This document shows positions 1 through 9,279 of a DNA stretch of 64,000 bases, one piece after another. Source of the DNA: Adenophora triphylla var. japonica. Taxonomy: Eukaryota; Streptophyta; Magnoliopsida; Asterales; Campanulaceae. The notes under the pieces are model-generated. The model had not been told where the DNA came from. It saw only the letters and a list, made by a program, of their open reading frames with translations, and made no database searches. Each line of letters opens with the position of its first letter. The first letter of the stretch is position 1. Made by a program: the position numbers and the translations under genes. The stretch lies in the NCBI GenBank assembly GCA_022495995.1, contig JAFEMH010000333.1:62001-126000 (forward strand), in the 5' to 3' direction.

Positions 1-1465
1 ACATAAAGGGATAAACAATAGCCACATGGTAATATATACTCATGTCTAAACAATATGAAAGTGCAACAATTTATGAATACACCCAACAATATCAACAACA
101 ATGTATATAACATTAAACAAGGAATTGAGGGATCATTATCCTACCCTATAACTTCCATATACAAGGATACAAGGCCTAAGTGAAGGTTCAAGTTCAATTA
201 CCAAGTGGGAGTGCCCAATTATAAGTGGTCAATAACTTGCTAAACGATCCTAGTTCAAATCAAGAAATATTGGTTCAGGGCCTTGGGCGACCGCCCATAC
301 CACTTGGGCGACCGCCCAAGTGGATTACTAAAGGCATGTGAAGTTTCTGCCCACCAGGGCGACCGCACACACATCCAAGGGCGACCGCTCACAAGGGAGC
401 TCAAAGGAGATGGGCGACCGCCCATACCTCTTGGGCGACCGCCCAAGAGGATTTCAAAGGGACTCAACCTTACGGACACGTAGGCGGCCGCTCGGCCCCC
501 TTGGGCGGCCGCCCAGTGCCGGATCGAGGAAATTCCTGTGTTTCTTAAGTCATTTCTTACCATTTTCTTCTACCATAGGTTCAAGAACAATCAAAGGAGT
601 TTCATGCTCTTACCAAGTTCATCCTAAAATCGTGCAAACCCAAAGTAGTCCATTCTAGATGATTCATTACTACTCATTCCCCCCATTTCAACCCTTTTTA
701 CAAATTCTTCCATGAACCCTAACTTTAACCAAGTTCATTTCCCAATCATTCAACTACCATTAGGTTTCCTAAGCAAGAATCAACATTTCAAGGACAAGAA
801 TAGCAAGAGATATTCATGAGCATTCATGAGAAAGGGAGTCATAACAACTTACTTGGATTTTTAAAAGGAAATGTGAATCTTTCTTGTTAGATGATTTCCT
901 CTAGGTGCTTCCTCTTCAAAGATGATCTTGGACTTTATTTTAGATGAAGAAATGTCTTGTAGCAAAGCTTTGGAAGGATGGAGCTTCAATGGAGGTCAAG
1001 CTTTCTCTAGGTTGATCTTTGGGTAGTGAATGAGAAGAAGGAGTATGGGAATGAAGGGGAGAGGGGGCCGGGTAGGGAGGTAAGAGAGGTGAGGTGAGTG
1101 AGACACATGGCACAAGGAGGGAATGGCTACAAATTGGCCCCCCATGGGAAATTAATCCCAAGGCTTTCACACTTATTTTAAATCATCCTACCCATTTTAA
1201 AATAAATCCTATCCCTCTAATTAATCCTACTCACTCATTTAACCTCTTCCAATATTTATCCATTTAATAAATTCCCATTTTTATTATTTCCCATAGTTTC
1301 TTTATTTAATGTCCAAATAAATTCTCATAAGTTCCTAAATTTACTTTTCACCCAATTCATCCTAATTTAAGAATTTAGAGATATAATTGAACAAATAAAG
1401 ATAATATAAATATTAAAGCATATAATTAAATATTGAAATGAGTGCCTAGGGTTGGGGTCGTCACA
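1..1465 (-). mobile_element. Partial LTR of a gypsy (chromovirus-like) retrotransposon
   Basis: The minus strand begins TGTGACGACCCC at 1465 and runs off the left edge of the window. It is collinear with the LTR at 31119-32053/58536-60014: a stretch near 1-110 (CCACATGGTAA, ATACTCATG, AGTGCAACA) matches 31970-32040, the stretch near 165-245 matches about 58605-58680, and the AGTGCCTAGG end near 1440 matches 59990. The LTR is inserted in a copia integrase frame, which stops at 1466. There is no protein-coding content. The small frames at 255-658 come from a palindromic word array. Assignment to the chromovirus lineage rests on the gag attached to the sister LTR. Confidence 0.75.
285..514. repeat. 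Array of GGGCGACCGCCC words in the LTR
   Basis: Eight copies of a 12-bp self-complementary word (five-base arms GGGCG and CGCCC around AC) lie at about 285, 306, 357, 379, 412, 433, 483 and 503. Four are exact and arms often extend to TGGGCG...CGCCCA. The copy at 503 has GGGCGGCCGCCC, a perfect palindrome. They tend to come in pairs 20-25 bp apart. The same word recurs in an unrelated LTR at 32216-32467 and 43291-43543. Confidence 0.9.
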
Positions 1466-3149
1466 GGTAGAGCCAAACGTATTTTGTGTAGTGATCAACG
1501 AAAATGACATAGTACTTAAAATTATCATGAGAGTGAACAGGAGAAGTCCATACATCAGAGAAAATGAGTTCAAGAGGAGCAGCGGAAGTGAGAGAAGAAA
1601 CATCAAAAGGTAACTTATGGATTTTATTAATATCGCAAGAGCTACAGTTGGAAAAACCACTAGACTTAATAGATAAAGAAAACTGTCTATTTAAAAACGA
1701 AATAATAGGGGGGGCGGGGTGTCCTAAACGATGATGCCAAGAGTGAGTTGTTGCGGAGGTGCCAAGGAGAGCTTGAGGCGAGGAGGGATGCCATAGATAG
1801 ACACCTCGATCATTTGTGCCTTGGAGGAGAATTTGGTGAGTCGAAAGATCCTTGACAAAAAAAGAAGAGTGTGAGAATTCGATGAAAGCATTGTTGTCTT
1901 TACAGAACTGTGAAACGGATAAAATATTTCGAGAAATTAACGGAACAAAAAGAACATTAGAGAATTGAAGTGTGCGATGAGAAGAAGGGAGAGTAAATGA
2001 ACCTATTTCCGATATAGGGAGGGAGGAGCCATCGCCAATGATCACATCGTCGCAACCGCTGTAAGGATGATGAAGAGAAAGATTGGCAAGGTCATTGGTG
2101 AGGTGGTGGGTGGCTCCACTGTCAAGAAGCCAAGAATTATGGGACGGATGGTTGGTGGAGATGGTGTGAGCTTGCGGCTGACTGGAAGAGGAGGGACGAG
2201 CTGGGCGGGAATTGGTGGTGGGGGGAGGGGGAAAGGTAACAGATGGGTAGTCACGTTTAAAGCGGTTACACTGGGAAATAACATGGCCAACAAATCGACA
2301 GTATTGACACTTACCTTTGAACGGGGCGGGGGAGGAATTCCCAGGTCTAGAGTGAGATGGAGGGGGCGGAAAAGGTGAGTGAGGAGCAGAGAAATTAGGT
2401 GGGGATGGGAAGGGGGCGGTGTTGCGGTTGTTGGGACGGGTGGGGTTAGGGCGGAAGGAGGCAGCATGGGCGGTGGCAGGGTAGGTTGTGGGAGGGGTAT
2501 GTTGTTTTAGGGTAAGCTCATGGTTTATGAGTTTCTCATGGAGAGCCTCAAAGGATATGGGTGTGTCACGAGCACGAACGGAGTCAATAACTGGTTTGAA
2601 GGTTTCATAATCAAGGCCTTTGAGGGTTTTGGCAACTATGTCTTCGGGATCCATGAGTTTGCCAAGGATGGCTAGTTTGTCTGTCAAGGATTTTATTGAG
2701 TGCATATAGTCAGCAATGGGTTGAGTGATTTTGGTGAGGTTGTCTAGGTTATCCTTTACTTGAAGGATGTGTCCGCGGGAAGGATTGGCGTAGGTGGTGC
2801 GGAGAAGGGTCCATGCTTGATTGGAGGTCTTAACTTGGAGAACTAAGGGAGCAACAGTAGGGTCAAGGGTTCCTAGTAGGGCACCTAAGATAAGGCGGTC
2901 TTGACGGCTCCAAGTAATGAAAGCCGGGTTATCAGTTTCTTGGTTATTGGTGGTGATTTTGGGTGGTGGGGCTGGGTGGGTGCCGTCTACAAATCGGAGT
3001 AGATCAAGGCCAAAGAGAATGGAATCAAGTTGGGCGGCCCAAGGGAGATAGGAAAGCGGGGTTAGGGTGATACAGGAAGAAAGGTTGACGAGAATGAGTG
3101 GAGAGTTTGGTTCAGCCGAGTTGGGTATGGTGGATGTCGGCATGGACAT
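1466..3149 (-). pseudogene. Copia gag-protease-integrase, truncated
   Basis: An open frame of about 560 residues from ATG 3149. In order it has a UBN2-type copia gag region, a proline/serine-rich linker, a CCHC zinc knuckle (CQYCRFVGHVISQC) near residue 280, the retroviral-type aspartic protease motif LLDSGATHHL near residue 340, a GAG-pre-integrase zinc motif (HHRLGH...CSSCD) near residue 475, and the start of the integrase core with the first catalytic Asp in FSDVW. The frame is open up to the LTR insertion at 1465, so the copia was coding-intact over this part when it was hit. The frame also reads upstream of the ATG to 3191 without a stop, but that segment overlaps the leader next to the primer binding site. 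Confidence 0.85.
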
Positions 3150-3415
3150 GGTGGTGGCTGCTATGTTTAACCGAGAAAAATAAAGGAACAAGGAAGCTCT
3201 GATACCATATGAAGAAACAAAACAATTGAATAAAACTCTCTTGAAATATTATTGATATGACTGAGGTTTATATACATACAAATATGCTTGGAGAATAAGT
3301 AAAAGATTACAACAAATAAGTAAAAAGATTACACAGAATTGTAGCAAATATTTACTTTCTATATCTAAATATATACAAAGATTAGGGAGGATCTTTTGGA
3401 TCCTTATCATAAACA
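1466..3415 (-). mobile_element. Truncated Ty1/copia retrotransposon (5' half)
   Basis: On the minus strand the order is a short LTR (3415 to 3210, TGTTTATGATAAGG to TTTCTTCA, about 206 bp), a primer binding site TGGTATCAGAGC for initiator Met-tRNA at 3207-3196, then a gag-pol frame from an ATG at 3149. The element is cut at 1466 by the gypsy LTR, so most of the integrase, the reverse transcriptase, RNase H and the 3' LTR are missing. The very short LTR and single frame are usual for small plant copia lineages; I did not resolve which. Confidence 0.85.
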
Positions 3416-3565
3416 GCCTCCTTTATTACCAACAATCTTGTTCCTAAAATCGTTGAGTTTTTCCAGTCCCCAAATTTCCCTATAAGAAGTCCCATTTCCA
3501 TCACCCAATTCACCTCAAACTGTGTCTTCTTATCAACTATTTCAGCATTCATTCAGTTCAGAAAA

Positions 3566-4961
3566 ATAGCAGAACAAGTGAAGTTAATTGGTGTTAAAAG
3601 AAGTCCATTTAGTTGCAGGGTCGAAATTGCCCTTCATTTGAAAGGTGTTCAATATGAGTTTATAGAAGAGGATTTGTCAAACAAGAGTGATGATCTTCTT
3701 AAGTACAACCATGTTCATAAGAAGATTCCTGTTTTGGTTCACAATGGGAAACCAATTTGTGAATCCACTCTAATTGTTGAGTACATTGATGAGGCCTTTC
3801 AAGGACCTTCGATCTTGCCCGAGGATCCTTATGAGAGGGCCAATGCTCGTTTCTGGGCCAAGTTCCTCGACGACAAGGCTAGTGATCCTAAATCTTTATA
3901 TATTACCAATTCAATTTTCACAAAATCTTATGATTTAAACAATTTTTAAAGTTGTCAGTTCATCGGTTAAAATTGTCAGTCTTACACTTACTATCCAGTT
4001 GATTTAAGTCGCATTTACTGTGATATTGTTCAACCAAGGCTCCGCTTGTTTCACGGAAAATAACCCCTGGAAAATGATTTCTTAGAAAATATTTTTCGGA
4101 AAATGAAAATGCTTTCCGGAAAACATTTTTCGATGTTTGGTGAATCTTAAGAAAACATTCCGGAAAACATTTTCCGGAAAACATTTTTCGATGTTTGATA
4201 GTTTCATTAAAATAACTTTCTAAAGGTAAAATCAATACAAACAAAGAAAAATGAGGAAAATGTTTTCCGGAAAGCAACTTCCTTAGGTAGAGGTAAGGAA
4301 GTCATTTTACTTAGAAATCAAGCTCATTTTCCATTGACCCGGAAAATGTTTTTCGTTGACTTCATTTTCCGGTGTTTATCAAACCCGGAAAATGGGGAAA
4401 ACGTTTTCCGAAAAATGTTTTCCCCCAAACAAACGGAGCCTAAGTCTGACAACTTGAACAAAATTTAACAAAAAAAACTGACAGTTTTAATAGTAGAACA
4501 GACAGTTTTAAAAACCTAAAAACCACTTCTAGTGTTAAGAAAACTGATTTTTTTGAAGGTTTACTCTTTCAATTTGAAGTATAGTAACATAAACTAATTC
4601 AAAATTTGTGTTTCAGCTGAAACTTTCCATAGGGAGTGCAATGCTTGGCGGCAATGGTGAAGAAAAGGAAAAGGCCATTGAAGAAAGCATTGAGCTGTTG
4701 AAAGTGCTTGAGAAACAACTGGAAGGGAAGAAGTATTTTGGAGGAGACAAAATTGGGCTAGTGGATATTGTTGGTAATTTTGTAGGGTATTGGCTTGGAA
4801 TATTTGAAGAAGTTATGGAAATAACTTTGGTGACAAAGGAGAAGTTTCCCAAATTGGCTCAATGGATGGATGATTTTGCTACCTGCAGCACAATTAAAGA
4901 ATGCCTACCTCCTCGAGATGACCTAGTTGAAGCTTACCGCGCCCACTTCAAGAAGGCATAA
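3566..4961 (+). CDS. Tau-class glutathione S-transferase, start codon ATA
   Basis: Cytosolic enzyme that conjugates glutathione to electrophiles. Two exons: 3566-3877 (104 codons) and 4617-4961 (114 codons plus stop), giving 218 residues, the usual tau length and the usual tau intron position. Exon 1 has the N-terminal thioredoxin fold: KRSPFSCRV with the catalytic serine, then [11 protein letters not shown] and [11 protein letters not shown] that bind glutathione. Exon 2 has the helical domain with [12 protein letters not shown]. Oddities: the codon where the family starts (M-A-E-Q/E-V-K-L) is ATA at 3566, and no in-frame ATG follows in exon 1. The exon 1 donor reads AAG|GCTAGT, a GC rather than GT donor, while the acceptor TTTCAG at 4616 is normal. 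Expression would need a non-AUG start, so this may be a recent pseudogene. The family call is firm; the functional state is not. Confidence 0.85.
4038..4440. mobile_element. MITE in the GST intron, full of TTTTCCGGAAAA palindromes
   Basis: Terminal inverted repeats GGCTCCGCTTGTTT (4038-4051) and AAACAAACGGAGCC (4427-4440) bound a 403-bp non-coding element inside the intron. It contains many copies of the self-complementary TTTTCCGGAAAA and of ATTTTCCGGAAAA-like words in both orientations. No convincing target duplication is visible, so the superfamily (PIF/Harbinger or hAT) is undecided. Confidence 0.7.
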
Positions 4962-5025
4962 AATGCCTACCTCCCCGAGATGACCTAGTTGAAGCTTTTC
5001 ACGCTCGTTTCAAGAAGGCATAAAA
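4904..5025 (+). repeat. Tandem duplication of the last GST codons
   Basis: The last 58 bp of the coding region including the stop (from ATGCCTACCTCC, 4902-4961) are repeated just downstream at 4965-5025 with a handful of substitutions. The second copy again ends AAGAAGGCATAA. It lies after the stop and so is part of the 3' untranslated region. Confidence 0.9.
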
Positions 5026-5403
5026 TTGCTCTTGTTAGTACACTTTAAGCACTTACGAATAAGGTTTTGTACCAGTGTAGCGGTGAGCGTTTTGTTCACT
5101 GTGTTATTTATGCAACATTTGTAGTTTTATGATGTTTATGGTTGTCGTTAGACAAATGTTTTCTCAAACTTACAGAAACAGAATTTGTATGATATACTCC
5201 TAGAACATTTAGGTCTGCTAAAAAATACAGAAAAAAGAAACTTAAAATTCTGGAAAACATTTTCAAGAACTTTAGATACTAGATTTAATGCACCACTCAC
5301 CTGAGACTGGTTCACATTATTGTGCATAATGGTTGGACCACCCTGGTTCATACGGTTTCCCAGCTTGTTTGGCTTAGGATTCATGTAGTACATGTTATGC
5401 GGG

Positions 5404-6296
5404 CTAGAAGACTTGAACCCACCTCAGGGACCCCAATGCTGCTATAAGACTCCAGGCCTGCAGCGTGCCTCCAAATGATGGGGCAGAGGGAGATGGTGAG
5501 GCTGCCGGATGTTTACTAATGCACTTGAGATGAATACTTATAAAGCTGCAAACTTCACACCTATGACACCAAGAAGTGCAATTTTGACCACAGACCATGC
5601 ACAAACCAGGGTTTGGTGTTTGGAGGGTCATTGGGTGCACCGGATGAAGTGAGTTCCATAGGTTTTGAGGAAATTGGGTGCATAGAGGGTGCATCAAAGT
5701 CACAGCCGTCGCTGCTGCACCTATAGTATATCCCCTTTACGGGGTCATGACAGATATCACACATTGTGTGTGTCTTTTCCTTATGGCGGACAAAAAGATT
5801 GACCGAAATCCTCCTCTTCCTCGCGATAGTAGCTCTCATCACCACGATCCCAAGGCATTTTCCGACACAAGACTTGGAACAATACCATGCCAAAGGCATA
5901 TACATCTGTCCTCCTTGTTACATGACCACACTCACGATATGTTGGTGCCTTATACCCAGCAGTACCTTTAGACTCGGTGGCCATGGAAGATTTTTCTTGG
6001 TCACAACTAGACAACTTGAACATTCCAAAGTCCGATATTTTACCGTTCCAATATTCATCATTTAGAATATTTCCAGGCATCACATCACGATAAACTATAC
6101 CTTTGCTAAATTGGACCACAAATGCAGTTAGAATCGTCAAGCCCGCACCTCCAGCTCGCAGCAAAATCTCCAAGAAGGCATTCCGTAAATGGTCAAGTCC
6201 GGGCAACCATAAACCTCCGATGTCGATCTCCAGACTGCGAGACACCAGACACGAGGCCGCGAACTCCGATCTTATCTTCCCACCATCAGTCCGCAA
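5404..6296 (-). pseudogene. Receptor-like kinase fragment joined to a DC1-domain fragment
   Basis: The 5' part (6296 to about 5790) encodes the C-terminal half of a protein kinase: YRDVMPGNIL (catalytic loop, HRD-like with Tyr for His and Met where the family has Lys), DFG (ISDFGMFKLS), an activation segment ending GTAGYKAPTYRE and the F-helix TDVYAFGMVLFQVLC. It then runs into cysteine/histidine-rich sequence of DC1 type (MCDICHDPVKGIYYRC, later CMVCGQNC and CHRCEVC). The DC1 part is shared between two overlapping frames (5905-5561 and 5703-5404), so there is at least one frameshift. Kinase N-lobe and ATP-binding loop are absent. The missing catalytic lysine and the frameshift make this a pseudogene or a broken chimera. 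I see no clean intron boundaries. Confidence 0.6.
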
Positions 6297-6429
6297 ATTG
6301 GCAATGCAACTCCGGCATGTCCACAGGCCGCAGACCGCCGGTAGATTTCACAAATTCTGGGCATCATCACTACCAGGAGAACCAACTGGAAATAACAAAA
6401 GCATGGTGTTGAAATAATCACAATCCACT

Positions 6430-9129
6430 GGCCGAGCGTTTTGCTTATCTTTCAATCTCCTTGGCGCGTTGCAGCAAAGTCCAAATCAAAGTTTTGCAAG
6501 GAGAGAGAAAGTAGGTATGAACAAGTTGAAGATAAAGGCAAAATATAATCTCACTTCAACTTCCCGGAAGGTGGAAGAGGCAAGAACAAAGTAATTAAGG
6601 TGGAATGGTGGATGCGCAAAAAGTCAGCAAGGGTTTATTAGCCACACAATTTAAATGAAGAGTGGTAGGAGAAAGTGCTTCACTAGGCCAAAGTATGCAC
6701 ACAAGTGCAGCTACAGAAAGAAATCCGGACATAAAATCCTCCATTATCTTTAGCAGCTCCATTAAGTATAAGCTTCATTAAGCTAATGACCGTTAAAAAC
6801 TCTGTCAAGTTTTAACTTTTGACATATCTCCACCAAACTCCGTCAAAGATTAGTTTGAGCAAATTAAAGAAGCATGCTCGTGATCCGACAAAAGAAGAAA
6901 AATATTTCTCCTGCAATTTGTTTGTTAACTTAATATGATTATTTGTGATGTGAATCTTTGAGAAAATGGTTGTTGCGACCTTTATAAAAGCAAGTGATAA
7001 TCATTGGAGTCTCTTTTGGCTTGGCTGCCCACGTAAGCATGTGCCCGTTTTTATACTTTTTTAATTCTTAACCCCAATTCCTTTAATTTTTTACCCTTTC
7101 TTTTTCATATAAACTTATTGGGATGTTTCATTGTTTGATTAACTCCATGTAGAATCTTTCTAGATTTCTATTCAGTATAATAGTATAATACCTGAAATTA
7201 TTTAAGCAAATTAGTCAAAGAGCATAATGACTTGCATTCTAAAATTGGAGAATTTGAGCATGAAGATGTAATTCTTAAAGTTACCAAAAGCATGATGTCT
7301 TATTGGTTATCGGTGACTGTTTGAGTAACATAGTAGTTGGTTGTCCTTGAAATAATGTTAATATTGTTGTTTTGTGTTTTCCTATTAGGGTCAAGATGTT
7401 GTTGGTGTGATCACTGGGAAGAGTATGGAACTTTGAACTGAACAGAGATGGTTAGTTACCTTTGAATCCTAACCTTGGTGCTAAGTCCAATATTCAATGA
7501 GAGAATATTGAAGAAGACGTCATGGGCTATGGCAGAAGGTTATGGGCTGACAAATTACAACCCGAAGGAAGCAATTTAATGGCAAGTTTCGTCTTCGTAC
7601 TGATAAGATATTTATTAAGCATTTAAGAAAATATTTTTTTGATTCAAACTTTTTGTTATCTTTTTCGTGTTGTCTTTTACTACTGTGATTTTGATATTAC
7701 TACATCTGTCCCAAAATAAATTACCATTTTTTTTAAATTTGCTATGTTATATTGATTTTATTTGTTTTATTTTAGTATAGTATATACTCTTTCGTAGGTT
7801 TTCTTATCAGTTTTGAGTACCGTTGTTGTCTTTTTTTTATTTTTGGTTCGAGTATTTTTTTTCCTGTTTTGATTTGCTTTATTATGGCCAAATCAATTGG
7901 ATAGCATGAAACCCTTGGTAATTGCAACTACTTGCAGCTACATGCGCGATGCGACCAGAGACAACATACATTATATTCGTGAACTTGAAGGACTTATAAA
8001 TGTAATGGATAGAAGCTCCCTTTTGCTGCTTGACAGATTGGTCAAGTTTTTAAAAATGAGGTCTTTAACCATCCTTTAACTATTCGTTCGTTATATGCTT
8101 GCCTAGCCATGAATTGATTTAAATATTTTTGTTTGGATTATATTCCACGTGTTTGCAAGTTACTGGCTATTGTCTAGAATTTTGAGGTTATCTTTATTAG
8201 CATTATTTTATATTGATGATATCCCCTCGACAGAGTATCCTAAAGAGTCCATGAATTTACGATGGCCGAGATTGAACATTTTGTCAATCCTGATGACAAG
8301 TCTCATCCAATAGTTCATAAAGTTGCAAACTTGAAGTTTCTTTACAACAGTTGCAGTAGTAATTTCTCGAAAATTAGCATCGAGATAGAGTTTGGTGAGG
8401 CTGTCTCGAAGGCAATACAACGTGCATCTAAATTGCGATAGGTTTAAAGTCTTAGAAAGGAATCTTCATGATGCCGCCCTCAAAATTGGATGATTTTTGA
8501 AGATCTCTTCATAGTGGTTTCGAATAATTATAAACTGGAGCCTTATTTTAGTTTAGTGCCTATGTTGGAATGCCTTTTTGTCACTTTCGTTTGTGGTTTA
8601 TTAAAATGAAATCGGGATATTTGTATTTATGATGAAATTAATAAGATTTGTCATTTTCTTTCATACGCTTAAGAATCTTTATTGATTGTTGTTTAAATAT
8701 TTCGAGTGTTATTATGATGGTGGCATAAAATTTTAACCATACATTAATGCAATCGACATGTTTTCAATCATTTAATTGTCGAGTACATCGTACATTATTA
8801 TACGACCGATCAATTTCATACTGTCACCGTATCATTGACACGGATAAGAGAGTACTATGTTTTTACAATAAATATGAAATGTTTTACATTTGTGTTGAAT
8901 TTGATCCAATGATCCCCGAAGAATTGTAGCAAATGGTGGTCGGAGGGGTTCCAAATCCGTTATCATAAAGGGTGGTTTTTGTATGTTACGTAAGTATATG
9001 GGGTGTAAATGTAAGTATGGTAACTCAATGGGGTCAAGTGCTATTTTTTCCACAACCGGAAAAGTCCACGCATTTGTTAATGCGCAGGTCAGCACGTTCC
9101 CTCCATTGACGAACACGTTTTCGTCTTTT
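6430..9129. other. Intergenic, no gene recognised
   Basis: AT-rich sequence between the kinase pseudogene and the ferrochelatase. There are short open frames at 7897-8079 (+) and 8208-8420 (-) with no recognisable domain. A degenerate Stowaway-like end (CTACATCTGTCCCAAAATAA) sits near 7700. I see no RNA gene. Confidence 0.5.
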
Positions 9130-9279
9130 CAACAACTCTCTCTCTCTCTCTCACCTAATTCTTTCTCTCTCTCTAAAATCCATTTCCATTAGCCCTAATT
9201 TCCATTTCTATTACATTTGTTACATTTTGCAAATATACAGAGAGGAATTCATACGAAGAAAGATTGAATCGTTGGCTCC
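9130..9279 (+). promoter_or_regulatory. CT-rich leader of the ferrochelatase gene
   Basis: Two CT-repeat blocks (9139-9153 and 9164-9174) followed by a pyrimidine-rich stretch lie about 105-140 bp upstream of the ATG. Such Y-patches are common at plant core promoters and 5' untranslated regions. The transcription start was not determined and I see no clear TATA box. Confidence 0.45.

Noticed and set aside
285..514. Spaced palindromic repeats that look at first like a CRISPR array
   Set aside because: Repeats of 12 bp with irregular 8-60-bp gaps, located in an LTR of a plant retrotransposon, without cas genes. The spacers are conserved LTR sequence. The same holds for 32216-32467, 43291-43543 and 58853-59043.
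255..658. Three overlapping small frames near the left edge
   Set aside because: Arg/Pro/Gly-rich readings of GGGCGACCGCCC words on both strands. Similar shadows occur at 32068-32661, 43199-43683 and 58937-59419.
2042..2467. Minus- and plus-strand frames overlapping the copia gag
   Set aside because: Out-of-phase shadows of the gag-protease frame, which alone has conserved motifs.
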